Below are positions 25,163 to 36,674 of a DNA stretch of 64,000 nt, in pieces. The translations under genes were made by a program, and so were the position numbers. Source of the stretch: Pegea sp. RAD2-039 (Eukaryota > Chordata > Thaliacea > Salpida > Salpidae); the NCBI GenBank assembly GCA_034620365.1, contig JAQGEQ010000054.1:248001-312000 (forward strand). The letters are read 5' to 3'. Numbering within the stretch: position 1 is the first letter of the stretch; every line of letters starts with the position of its first letter. A model generated the notes under the pieces. It was not told the DNA's origin. It ran no database searches and saw nothing but the letters and a program-made list of their open reading frames with translations.

Positions 25163-28100
25163 ATGGAACAAGTTGAAGATTCTGAAAGACATGAGAAATC
25201 TCCCAGTCCTGGTAAAGCAGAAAGACAGAAGTTTAAAAGAGAAAGGCCTGGTCCATACCCTAAAGGTGCTAGAGGTAGGGCTTTAAATGGACCACCTTAT
25301 AATCGAGTGTTGGTTACAAATATTCCATATGAAGAAAAGTGGCAGGCACTTAAAGATCTTTTCAGGCAAAAAAGTAAGCGTAAAGCTTTTCCTACATTTT
25401 CTCTTACTTACATTTGTTCAATTTGATTTTGATTTCTTTGGTCAAACTTGTTGGTTTGATTTCTGTTTTCCTTTTTGTATACATTTGGAAGAGTTTGTTG
25501 TTGATTGGTATTTATTGATAAGAAGGAAATTGTATCTTATAATTGAATGATAGTTTTATGTCAGTTGTCTTATGATGTTGCATCTTCATCAATTCTTCTT
25601 CTTACAGTTGGTGAAGTAACTTATGTGGAATTATTTACTGATGAAGGCGGAAGGTCTAGGGTAAGTTTATCAAAATAATTTGTTCTTATCAGTTGGCTTT
25701 GTTGACTAAATAATCAAATTGATAAGTCACCTATATAACATTTATGTTTTGGCCTACAAAACGGAGTTATTATTTGAAAATCTGTCTTTGTGTTTCATCT
25801 AATTGTCTGAGGTAATATTCCATCTGTAACTATTTCCATATTCATGAGTTTTTATTTGATGAAATTATGGATTTAACAAATCTTCATTTCTATGTATTGT
25901 TGTTAGAGGTTTTGAAAATTGAACAATTTATAAACAAATTTAATCTTGATAAATTAATTGTCAAATTCAATTTGTATTTTAATTGATTTTTATGTTAATA
26001 TTTTTCTTATTTGCTTGTTTTTCAGGTATATATGTTTCTACTTCATTTGAATTTATTCAACAATCTTTTTGTTTTTTACTTATTACTATAAACTAAATAG
26101 AAATAATTTTCTGCCATATCTAACATTTGAAACTTATAATTTTTAAACAAGTCACAACAAACATTTTTTATATAAATTTTTAAAACGGTTAATTGCTTTA
26201 AATTGTGATGTATGTTCTTTAAATTTAATATTTAATAATTTAACTTGATCGCAATTTTCAACTTCAAACTGAATGGAGAGACTTTTTTGGTGTTTGTGTA
26301 TTTGTACGAGATGACATTTTGGGATTTAATTCAAAAAGATTGTTTTGTTTTTGACATGTATGTCTCATCTAACTTCACACCTACGGATGGTTATTATAGG
26401 GTTATGGGTAAGTATTTTTTATTTGTTTATTTTCTTTTTTGCTTCTTCTCAAAGTTAGAGGTTCGAGGCGACAAAATTGTAAAAAAACCTCACAGGAAGT
26501 TTTTGTTTTAATTGATTTCACTAAATTGAATCTTGAAAAAGGTTTGCTTTTGTCCTTGTATCGAGAAGCTGTTTCCTAGCAACTAGTCGTCTTCCATCCA
26601 CCCCCTGGCAACCGCTTACAAGATCTTTTTACGTTTCAGTGTGATTGAGTTTCGGACAAAGGAGTTATGTGAAGAAGCTGTCAAGGTGATGAACAAACAC
26701 GAAATCCTCGGCCGCAAAATCATTGTTAAAGAGGTCTGAGAAATCGCGATTTCACGCAAGATTTTCATCAATTCTTTTTAGGACTACAATGGTGACTTGA
26801 TTGGTCGCGTATTGCGTCGCGATGGCGTTGTCGGTGGCAACAATCGCTCACACAACGGTCCCGCCCTTCCCCCACCGATGCCGCCTCCGATGCGACGCCC
26901 TGACTTACCCCCCGTCGCGCTGCCGCGATTAGCTTCAAACGAAGCTCTAAACTTACAAAAGGTCCTGGGCCGCAACGCCGCCGGTGATATGGGCCCCATC
27001 GGCAAAACTGTCTTTGTAGCGAACGTGAGTACCAACACCTCTGCATTACCCGTTTGTGACGTCATCATGTCGTCATCAGCTCGATTATAAAGTGACTTAT
27101 GGGAAATTAAAAGAAGTCTTCTCGCTTGCTGGTCACGTGCTCAAAGTTGATTTACTTTTGGATAAAGACAACAAAAGCCGCGGAATGGCGACGGTGACGT
27201 ATGAAGACCCGATGGGCGCTGCTGAAGCTATTTGTGAGTAACTTTGAGCGTGATGACATCATGTATTGTGACGTCACTGTGTGCAGCGATGCTGAACGGC
27301 CAATCTTTGTACGATCGACTGATGGTTGTTAAGATGGATAAAGATAATAATTCGCGCGATGGTTTCAAACTTCCCGCTGGTCTATCAGGGCTTGGACCAA
27401 CACTTAACGCGCGTCAGCGCACTGTCGGTTTGTGACGTCACTTCTCATTCATACGTCATTATGATTCGCGTTTTGTAGCGCCATCTGGTGTTGGAGATCT
27501 AGGTGGAAATCCGGCAGTAGGAATTCTAGGGGGAGGAAACATTGGTTTGTATGATGACGTCACAATCAAACTTCCAGCTCATCACGTCTCTCCAGGACTC
27601 TCAGCGCTTTCTCAACAAGCTAATCATCTCAATGATCCTCTTCAAAATAATCTGGGAGCTGATAATCGTGGAGGATTAGGGTTAGCGGGTCTCGCAGGTC
27701 TTTCCGATCTTTCACGGCTTGCTTCGATTCGTGAACCTAGTCTCGATCAGCGGATTCTCGAAGAAAGAGCGCGACTCATCGCGGGACTTTCAGGAGCTTC
27801 TGATCGTGAACGTATCGATATGTGAGTAACATAGATGTCCTTAACGCACAATAATGGTGACGTCATAATCATTCAGGGATATAGCGCGAGTTGATAGTCG
27901 GATTCGAGATATCAACCGATCGATTGCAGACCGCGGGCGACGAGGCGTTGAAATGCCGCCAATGCCTCCGCCAATGTCAGTCTCAAGAAATGGCAATATG
28001 GCGGCAATGCGATCGCGCGGTTGTACTGTATTTGTACGTAATCTCGCCTACACCATCTCGTGGCAAAAACTTCGCGAACGCTTCTCGCGTTGTGGTCATG

Positions 28101-28267
28101 TGATGTTTGCTGATATCAAAATGGATAACAATGGCAAATCACGCGGCTTTGGCTACGTCAGGTTTGAAGACCCTGACCAAGCACAATCGGCTGTTGGTTG
28201 CTTTGATGGAATGGATTGGGAGGGAAGAAAGCTGGCAGTCGAGTTAAAACCGGAAAATAGAGACTAA
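25163..28267 (+). CDS. HNRNPM-like: hnRNP M-like RNA-binding protein with three RRMs
   Basis: Nine exons: 25163-25373, 25608-25660, 26400-26407 (8-nt microexon), 26640-26733, 26782-27024, 27080-27233, 27287-27427, 27479-27821 and 27877-28267 (TAA); 545 aa. RRM1 starts RVLVTNIPYEEKW and its RNP1 motif RGYGVIEF exists only if the microexon GGTTATGG is included. RRM2: TVFVANLDYKVTYGKLKEVF and SRGMATVTY. RRM3 at the C-terminus: TVFVRNLAY and SRGFGYVRF. A Pro/Met-rich linker (PPPMPPPM) follows RRM1 and a Gly/Leu-rich linker precedes RRM3. Domain order and signatures match hnRNP M/MYEF2, nuclear pre-mRNA-binding splicing regulators. The ATG at 25163 opens the first exon after an AT-rich leader; AATAAA occurs near 28362. 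Introns 5-8 are tiny and most carry TGACGTCA; the first three are longer and lack it. Confidence 0.93.
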
Positions 28268-28435
28268 AAAATTCTGAACTTTTGTATTTTGTTTAATAAT
28301 TAAGATTGTAAAAAAAATTGTTTGTTTTTATTGTTAACAAAAATTGTGTTCTTACAAACTAATAAAAATAACTCAAAAATGCTTCTTCTTTTTAAAATCT
28401 CATTAGAAATTTGATGATCAACAACAACTTCATCT

Positions 28436-28446
28436 TATATAAAAGG
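28436..28446 (+). promoter_or_regulatory. TATA-box-like word at the start of each 1576-bp unit
   Basis: TATATAAAAGG is a good match to the TATA-box consensus and recurs at 30015-30025, 31591-31601 and 33167-33177. A transcript starting about 30 bp downstream would run through the plus-strand frame. No other promoter element is evident, so function is uncertain. Confidence 0.3.
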
Positions 28447-28593
28447 TATTTATGAGATATTATTTGAAGTAGATTTGACAAATGAATTTTAATGATGAAA
28501 ATTTTGTCTCGTTCGTCTAAGTTGTTAAATACAAGCTGCAGATGAAAACAAAAACTGAATAAATATTATTCATAATTATTTGCATAATATCGT

Positions 28594-28761
28594 TTATTGG
28601 CTTTTTACTCTTTCCAAAATAAATAATATTTGAAGATCAGAATAATTTATAAAAATCTCATTTTCAGGTTTCACTTCAAATATTGTTTTGATGAACTTAT
28701 TATAATCCAACGTCATCAAAGAACTTCCTTCTTCATCCGCTATAAGCTCCTCGAAGTCGGA
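28594..28761 (-). pseudogene. Truncated copy of the last exon of the 33.3-kb gene (unit 1)
   Basis: Repeats the last 56 codons including the stop of the exon at 33325-33546 (shared core LDYNKFIKTIFEVKPENEIF). Homology stops at the point corresponding to 33492, so the 5' part of the exon and its splice acceptor are missing. Confidence 0.8.
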
Positions 28762-30172
28762 TTTTGTGTCTTACAAGAAGGAAGATAGTTATAGACTCGA
28801 CAATAGTAGTAGTAAGTAGGGTGTTGGTGGAATCCGATAAAGTAGGACATCCTACAAGTAGCTAGTTGGATGAAGAAGAGATATGAAGAGTTTGGAATGA
28901 GAAAGTTGGATCTTATAATGAACTGGAGAGGTTGATGGAAACAAAAGTGAACAAATATTTGGAATACATCTCACTAATACACCAACAATCCAATCAAATT
29001 TCAAGGATTAGTTTTAAGTCCATAAAAACCAGAGTAGAAGGACCTTGTTGGTCAGTTTCATGACAACATTTCTAAGAGAAGCAAAACTCCGAATTTAAAA
29101 CCAGAGTTGGAGCCTCGTAGGCAGTTCATCGTTGTACTCAGTGTCTTTCTGGAAGCTCCTGTGACGTCAGTTGGGTGTAGCTGCATCATTCCTTCTGTTC
29201 TGCTGCATTTCCTTGTTGGCGTGGAATCCTGCTGCATGGGCATCAGCTGCATCTTCATTTAGACAATCATTACCAATCACTTCTTTCCTCGAGTACCAGG
29301 GCAAGAAGCGACGTGGACGACGCCCTGGGACAACCATCACTGTCGTTTTATCTGGTGGCAGGGCACAACTGACAAATGGTTATCTAAAGACACAAGAGAA
29401 GACTTGATGATGGAAAAAGAAGTGAAAAAGATGATGAGGAAATTGTTTGAATGATTTCAGGAGCTTTTCACGATCTAATTGAAACTGTTGATGATCAAAT
29501 TCAATTGTTTATAAAAGTAAGAAATATTTCATTTCAACTATTTAGATGAAATTTCAATTCACAGTTATGATGTTATCAATAGAATCTCGTTAATCTAGAA
29601 GTAAATAAGATTTACAAATGTAGATATCACATCTAATCTGAACTGTGTCATCTTTTATCTTTTCATTTTCATTATTTAAATATGATGAAAATTAATTTGA
29701 AACATTTTCAGATTTTGAAAACTTTTGAAGAAAATTTCCATCATAAAACTGAAGATTTATTTTTCTGAAAACTTTCCACAAACCAAACAACTTCCATTTG
29801 TGATATTTTCACCAATTAACCACGACACGTGTTATTGAAATTTTTCTCATCCTACTATCAAGCTAATCAAGTTGAAGAAACCTTTAATTATCGATTTATG
29901 AGTAACAGTGAACATTTGCAATTATCCAATCTCTATCATCGATTTTGTTGACTTTTTATCAACTAATTTGTAAAAATGATAAAAGTTGAAGAATATGTCG
30001 ATATTTGAGTGTTTTATATAAAAGGTATTTATGAGATATTATTTGAAGTAGATTTGACAAATGAATTTTAATGATGAAAATTTTGTCTCGTTCGTCTAAG
30101 TTGTTAAATACAAGCTGCAGATGAAAACAAAAACTGAATAAATATTATTCATAATTATTTGCATAATATCGT

Positions 30173-30340
30173 TTATTGGCTTTTTACTCTTTCCATAATA
30201 AATAATATTTGAAGATCAGAATAATTTATAAAAATCTCATTTTCAGGTTTCACTTCAAATATTGTTTTGATGAACTTATTATAATCCAACGTCATCAAAG
30301 AACTTCCTTCTTCATCCGCTATAAGCTCCTCGAAGTCGGA
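30173..30340 (-). pseudogene. Truncated exon copy (unit 2)
   Basis: Same 168-nt piece as in unit 1, inside the second 1576-bp unit; it lacks the exon's 5' end and acceptor. Confidence 0.8.
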
Positions 30341-31748
30341 TTTTGTGTCTTACAAGAAGGAAGATAGTTATAGACTCGACAATAGTAGTAGTAAGTAGGG
30401 TGTTGGTGGAATCCGATAAAGTAGGACATCCTACAAGTAGCTAGTTGGATGAAGAAGAGATATGAAGAGTTTGGAATGAGAAAGTTGGATCTTATAATGA
30501 ACTGGAGAGGTTGATGGAAACAAAAGTGAACAAATATTTGGAATACATCTCACTAATACACCAACAATCCAATCAAATTTCAAGGATTAGTTTTAAATCC
30601 ATAAAAACCAGAGTAGAAGGACCTTGTTGGTCAGTTTCATGACAACATTTCTAAGAGAAGCAAAACTCCGAATTTAAAACCGGAGTTGGAGCCTCGTAGG
30701 CAGTTTGTCGTTGTACTCAGTGTCTTTCTGGAAGCTCCTGTGACGTCAGTTGGGTGTAGCTGCATCAGTCCTGTTCTGCTGCATTTCCTTGTTGGCGTGG
30801 AATCCTGCTGCATGGGCATCAACTGCATCTTCATTTAGACAATCATTACCAATCACTTCTTTCCTCGAGTACCAGGGCAAGAAGCGACGTGGACGACGCC
30901 CTGGGACAACCATCACTGTCGTTTTATCTGGTGGCAGGGCACAACTGACAAATGGTTATCTAAAGACACAAGAGAAGACTTGATGATGGAAAAAGAAGTG
31001 AAAAAGATGATGAGGAAATTGTTTGAATGATTTCAGGAGCTTTTCACGATCTAATTGAAACTGTTGATGATCAAATTCAATTGTTTATAAAAGTAAGAAA
31101 TATTTCATTTCAACTATTTAGATGAAATTTCAATTCACAGTTATGATGTTATCAATAGAATCTCGTTAATCTAGAAGTAAATAAGATTTACAAATGTAGA
31201 TATCACATCTAATCTGAACTGTGTCATCTTTTATCTTTTCATTTTCATTATTTAAATATGATGAAAATTAATTTGAAACATTTTCAGATTTTGAAAACTT
31301 TTGAAGAAAATTTCCATCATAAAACTGAAGATTTATTTTTCTGAAAACTTTCCACAAACCAAACAACTTCCATTTGTGATATTTTCACCAATTAACCACG
31401 ACACGTGTTATTGAAATTTTTCTCATCCTACTATCAAGCTAATCAAGTTGAAGAAACCTTTAATTATCGATTTATGAGTAACAGTGAACATTTGCAATTA
31501 TCCAATCTCTATCATCGATTTTGTTGACTTTTTATCAACTAATTTGTAAAAATGATAAAAGTTGAAGAATATGTCGATATTTGAGTGTTTTATATAAAAG
31601 GTATTTATGAGATATTATTTGAAGTAGATTTGACAAATGAATTTTAATGATGAAAATTTTGTCTCGTTCGTCTAAGTTGTTAAATACAAGCTGCAGATGA
31701 AAACAAAAACTGAATAAATATTATTCATAATTATTTGTATAATATCGT

Positions 31749-31916
31749 TTATTGGCTTTTTACTCTTTCCATAATAAATAATATTTGAAGATCAGAATAA
31801 TTTATAAAAATCTCATTTTCAGGTTTCACTTCAAATATTGTTTTGATGAACTTATTATAATCCAACGTCATCAAAGAACTTCCTTCTTCATCCGCTATAA
31901 GCTCCTCGAAGTCGGA
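31749..31916 (-). pseudogene. Truncated exon copy (unit 3)
   Basis: Same 168-nt piece in the third unit, again broken at the position equivalent to 33492. Confidence 0.8.
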
Positions 31917-33324
31917 TTTTGTGTCTTACAAGAAGGAAGATAGTTATAGACTCGACAATAGTAGTAGTAAGTAGGGTGTTGGTGGAATCCGATAAAGTAG
32001 GACATCCTACAAGTAGCTAGCTGGATGAAGAAGAGATATGAAGAGTTTGGAATGAGAAAGTTGGATCTTATAATGAACTGGAGAGGTTGATGGAAACAAA
32101 AGTGAACAAATATTTGGAATACATCTCACTAATACACCAACAATCCAATCAAATTTCAAGGATTAGTTTTAAATCCATAAAAACCAGAGTAGAAGGACCT
32201 TGTTGGTCAGTTTCATGACAACATTTCTAAGAGAAGCAAAACTCCGAATTTAAAACCGGAGTTGGAGCCTCGTAGGCAGTTTGTCGTTGTACTCAGTGTC
32301 TTTCTGGAAGCTCCTGTGACGTCAGTTGGGTGTAGCTGCATCAGTCCTGTTCTGCTGCATTTCCTTGTTGGCGTGGAATCCTGCTGCATGGGCATCAACT
32401 GCATCTTCATTTAGACAATCATTACCAATCACTTCTTTCCTCGAGTACCAGGGCAAGAAGCGACGTGGACGACGCCCTGGGACAACCATCACTGTCGTTT
32501 TATCTGGTGGCAGGGCACAACTGACAAATGGTTATCTAAAGACACAAGAGAAGACTTGATGATGGAAAAAGAAGTGAAAAAGATGATGAGGAAATTGTTT
32601 GAATGATTTCAGGAGCTTTTCACGATCTAATTGAAACTGTTGATGATCAAATTCAATTGTTTATAAAAGTAAGAAATATTTCATTTCAACTATTTAGATG
32701 AAATTTCAATTCACAGTTATGATGTTATCAATAGAATCTCGTTAATCTAGAAGTAAATAAGATTTACAAATGTAGATATCACATCTAATCTGAACTGTGT
32801 CATCTTTTATCTTTTCATTTTCATTATTTAAATATGATGAAAATTAATTTGAAACATTTTCAGATTTTGAAAACTTTTGAAGAAAATTTCCATCATAAAA
32901 CTGAAGATTTATTCTCCTGAAAACTTTCCACAAACCAAACAACTTCCATTTGTGATATTTTCACCAATTAACCACGACACGTGTTATTGAAATTTTTCTC
33001 ATCCTACTATCAAGCTAATCAAGTTGAAGAAACCTTTAATTATCGATTTATGAGTAACAGTGAACATTTGCAATTATCCAATCTCTATCATCGATTTTGT
33101 TGACTTTTTATCAACTAATTTGTAAAAATGATAAAAGTTGAAGAATATGTCGATATTTGAGTGTTTTATATAAAAGGTATTTATGAGATATTATTTGAAG
33201 TAGATTTGACAAATGAATTTTAATGATGAAAATTTTGTCTCGTTCGTCTAAGTTGTTAAATACAAGCTGCAGATGAAAACAAAAACTGAATAAATATTAT
33301 TCATAATTATTTGCATAATATCGT

Positions 33325-33546
33325 TTATTGGCTTTTTACTCTTTCCATAATAAATAATATTTGAAGATCAGAATAATTTATAAAAATCTCATTTTCAGGT
33401 TTCACTTCAAATATTGTTTTGATGAACTTATTATAATCCAACGTCATCAAAGAACTTCCTTCTTCATCCGCTATAAGCTCCTCGAAGTCGGAAGCCCTTC
33501 TTTTCAGCCTCACTTCTACTGGCACCAGTGTTTTGTCAACATGTCT
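33325..33546 (-). CDS. Last exon of an unrecognised minus-strand gene (partial)
   Basis: A 74-codon exon preceded on the minus strand by a TTCTTCTCGCAG acceptor and ending in TAA. It encodes RHVDKTLVPVEVRLKRR, then ASDFEELIADEEGSS, and ends MERVKSQ. There is no in-frame Met before the acceptor, so upstream exons must exist. The minus-strand frame near 33640-33710, starting MEGKEEGWKDVSTRKYW, looks protein-like, but its only nearby donor gives the wrong phase and a stop. I do not recognise the family. Its 3' part was captured in the tandem array. Confidence 0.5.
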   Translation of the reverse strand, partial: RHVDKTLVPVEVRLKRRASDFEELIADEEGSSLMTLDYNKFIKTIFEVKPENEIFINYSDLQILFIMERVKSQ

Positions 33547-33600
33547 CTGCGAGAAGAAAATTATTTAAAAAATATTTTCAACGTTTTCTTGTGACTTTCG

Positions 33601-35778
33601 TATTAAAATATTTGAATCAAATGTTTTTTTATTTCTGTTAGTTTGTTGCTTCATCTGCTAACCAGTATTTTCTAGTTGAGACATCTTTCCAACCCTCTTC
33701 TTTGCCTTCCATTTTTAGCAGATGGTTCCACACACTTTAGCAGTTAGACTATTTAAGCTTCAGTTCCTTCTCTTTGGTTTAAATCATCTGCTATTTAATT
33801 GGAAACAGTAATCAGATGTTGTTGTTCGAAATGTTTCTTGGTAACTGTTAGAAGTCTTCTTCAAGCAAATTGTGGAGTGATGTAGCTTTGTTTTATTTTT
33901 ATATTATTTGATTCATCTTTAATATTATTAACTTTAAGATTCAATAAAATTATTTCCAACAATCTATTTTGCACTCATGTAACGATAACATTTCTTATTA
34001 TATACTTACTATTGTTTTAGCTGAATTTTATAATAGAAGAAAACTCTTGAAGAGTTATCATTAAATTTATGACTTTAATCTAGACAACTCCACCTATCCA
34101 GCGACAAATGAATAAGCTTTCAACTGGAAAAGCTTTTCTCAGATGGCCTCATACAAATACCCCCTTCTATAAGCTTGAAATTAAACCGCTCAACAAAGAT
34201 ACAAACACCCTACATATTAGACTAATATAGACGGCTACTATAAAAAAATATTGTTAGTTTTTCTCATCCTAACTTTAAAGGTTTTTAAAGATCGTAATCT
34301 TTCATACGTCTCAGAGGTTTTTCATTCAACTGCTCATCAGCTTTATTAAGACTAATATCATTAGAGTAATGATAAATAGCTTTATCAATAGGTATGTAAT
34401 TCCCTACCTAACTTCATCAAAATTTATCAACTCCCTAAAATGAATTTTAAAGAATATGGTTTAAGTAACTTTATTATAAATTAATCTCTAATGCTGTCAG
34501 TTTCTTCATTTTCTCCAATCATTTTGTTGTTTTAAAACTTATATTTTCTTATGCCTCTGCAGCATTCCTATTTTTTACATCAACTATGTTAAACATATTT
34601 AAGATCTTTCTGCTTTTATATTTGATATTGCTTACATTTTTTATTTATACATTTATTTATTTCAATAAATACGAAGGAGGGTGCCTGAAGAGAGCACCTC
34701 CCGCTAACACACATTCTCACAAGTATGCTTCTGCGGTGATAATGTTTTTTTCGCTATAAGAGCTTTATAGTTTGTTGTCTGCAGCCATGTGTTGAATAAA
34801 ATAAATGAATATTATATTAAATAAAAATCAGAAGTAAATAAAGTGAGGTATAGAGTAGTTTATGAGTCAGTAAAGTTTTAAAGATTACAGTTATAAAAAT
34901 GAAAAATAATATTTGTTAACTTGTGTGTCTTGCTTAGAATTAAATTTCAAACATTCAATCTTTTTGTGATATTTTGATTGATGAATAAATTAAGTTCTGT
35001 TATGATGACATATATAAATAAAAGAAAAACATTATGCAAATTCTAATGTTACTAAGATAATATATCGAACTCTGATATATATACCGAATAGTATAATTTT
35101 TTAGTTTATTCTTTCTATCTTTGTTAATAAAAACAAATAAGATAGAAATAGCTTCTAAGATACAGTTTTAAATTTTTCTTTAAATGATTTTTACTGCATT
35201 CCGACATGTTGCCTTTATTGAAAGGTTTAAGACTCAGAGGTTCCAAGCCTTAGTAAGCTCACTTCCTGTAGATTTGAAAAGATTACTCGGAAAAATTACT
35301 CTAGTATTTTAATCAGAAGTTTAACTAATATCCTTTAAAACAAAAGCATGTACTATATGTAAACAGCCGGAGACCGTTTGCTTTTGACCAGTAAGGTTAC
35401 AATAAGATGTCCTTAGATTCCATCTCTACCTTAATTTATCTTTTATAAATTTTTTTAATGAGCTCTTTTAAAGGAATGCCTTTAATGAGACAGTCTTTCT
35501 ACAGATGATTCAATAAAACTACACAAAGTTGTTTCTTTAATTTGATCTAATATTTTATAAATCGCTATAAAAAAATTATTTTGATAATAATATACAAGGA
35601 TATAATTTTTTTCATTTAATCCTATTGTTATTTTAACTATTTACAAACTCACCAAAATATATGATTAATATTTGAAAAAAGCCAAATTCTCTCTTTCATG
35701 TTTGTGATTAGTGTACTCAACTGTCTTGCTGGCAAAATTATTTTTCAAACTAATTTTTTGACAACGAATTGTTAAAAG
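33601..35778. other. AT-rich spacer between the partial gene and SRP9
   Basis: No convincing coding exon beyond the possible one near 33640-33710. It contains copy 2 of the dispersed hairpin repeat (about 34660-34730) and, just after it, another repeated word TATAAGAGCT near 34757 followed by GTTGAATAAA. The remainder is low-complexity AT-rich DNA, including the presumed SRP9 promoter. Confidence 0.65.
34655..34735 (+). repeat. Dispersed hairpin repeat, copy 2
   Basis: Reads CAATAAATACGAAGGAGGG then TGCCTGAAGAGAGCACC and CTAACACACATTCTCACAA. The complementary GGTGC/GCACC arms form a stem-loop. It matches copy 1 (22.8 kb, opposite strand) and, more loosely, copy 3 (56.4 kb). Confidence 0.65.
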
Positions 35779-36021
35779 ATGCCTGAATTAGCTTCTTATG
35801 AAGATTTTGAAAAAAATACTGATAGAATGGTCGCTGAATCAGATCCCAGCCGATTCCGGTTCAATATTAAGTATAGGCACTGTGACGGCAGTTTATCTCT
35901 TACTGTTACTGATGACAGAGAAAGATTCAGATATTCTACAAACCTTGCTCAAGATGTGAAAAAATTGGAAAAACTTTATAATAAACTGTTAAGAAAAATG
36001 ATGGATAAAAGCCAGTGGTAA
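35779..36021 (+). CDS. SRP9: Signal recognition particle 9-kDa protein
   Basis: A single-exon frame of 80 aa starting MPELASYEDFEK and ending in a TAA. It shows the SRP9 signatures KYRHCDG, TVTDDRE and AQDVKKLEK at the expected positions and is close to the usual family length (about 86 aa). SRP9 pairs with SRP14 on the Alu domain of SRP RNA and causes elongation arrest of nascent secretory chains in the cytosol. AATAAA lies near 36311. No intron is visible; the ATG at 35779 aligns with the family start. Confidence 0.95.
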   Translation: MPELASYEDFEKNTDRMVAESDPSRFRFNIKYRHCDGSLSLTVTDDRERFRYSTNLAQDVKKLEKLYNKLLRKMMDKSQW

Positions 36022-36674
36022 ACTGCACATTGATGAATTTCTATTTGTGCAATAATCTCATAAATTATGGAAATTATTTGAAATTCTGCAGAAGATCTTT
36101 TTCTTGGATGATTTTAAGAAGTTTTGAACTTTTAGTTTAATTAAGTTTCTGTTTTTTTTTGGTGGAAAGTCTTTATAAGTTTTAATTGATTAAATTCTCT
36201 CATGTGCTGATAAAATAATATTTTCTGATGCCTATTTCATTTTATTGTATGTTGAAATTTTGTTTTTTCAGTTTTTTAAGTTTGTTCAGAGATCTTCCTT
36301 ACCTTTGCTGAAATAAAAAAGGTAAAAACAATTTTGTTTTTTTTTAAACCAAGCAGTTTAGTTAGTTAGATTTTTTATATATTAAAAAATTGTCATTTTA
36401 TTATTAACCAAATAATGAAATATAAATTACAAAATTTACAAATTAAATTATGAAATTAAATTTGAGATTTATGTAGTTCTAGATGTTATAGAAATTAGAA
36501 TAATACAATTTTCTTCAACCTTTTTAACTTCTAAATTTTAAATCATCTTTTTTGAGATCATTTATCTTATTGAAAGATTCTACTTTGAGTAATCCAACCA
36601 ACTTTCAAAATTTTATAATTTTAAATAAATAAACTTAAAAAACTTTTTAATTTAATCGAATTTAATTGAAATTT
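36022..36674. other. AT-rich intergenic DNA
   Basis: Contains the SRP9 3' UTR and the downstream region of the minus-strand epimerase gene, which ends at 36675. I see no other feature. Confidence 0.7.

Larger units (their letters stand above)
28436..33492. repeat. Tandem array of a 1576-bp unit (three full units and a partial)
   Basis: Units begin at the word TATATAAAAGG at 28436, 30015, 31591 and 33167 (spacing 1579, 1576, 1576). Differences between full units are a handful of substitutions and small indels. The fourth copy runs only to 33492, where it is continuous with the minus-strand gene exon at 33325-33546. Each full unit therefore contains the 3' end of that exon plus about 1.4 kb of other DNA, including a plus-strand frame of 77-78 codons (29171-29407, 30750-30983, 32326-32559) with a hydrophobic start and a basic KKRRGRRPG stretch. 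I do not recognise that frame and cannot show it is coding. Near-identity indicates very recent duplication or assembly duplication. Confidence 0.95.

Noticed and set aside
26245..26511. 88-codon frame in the third hnRNP M intron
   Set aside because: No family resemblance; the 8-nt microexon within it explains the needed phase.
33640..33710. Possible first exon MEGKEEGWKDVSTRKYW for the 33.3-kb gene
   Set aside because: The only nearby donor gives a phase that creates a stop at the next exon; kept as a note only.
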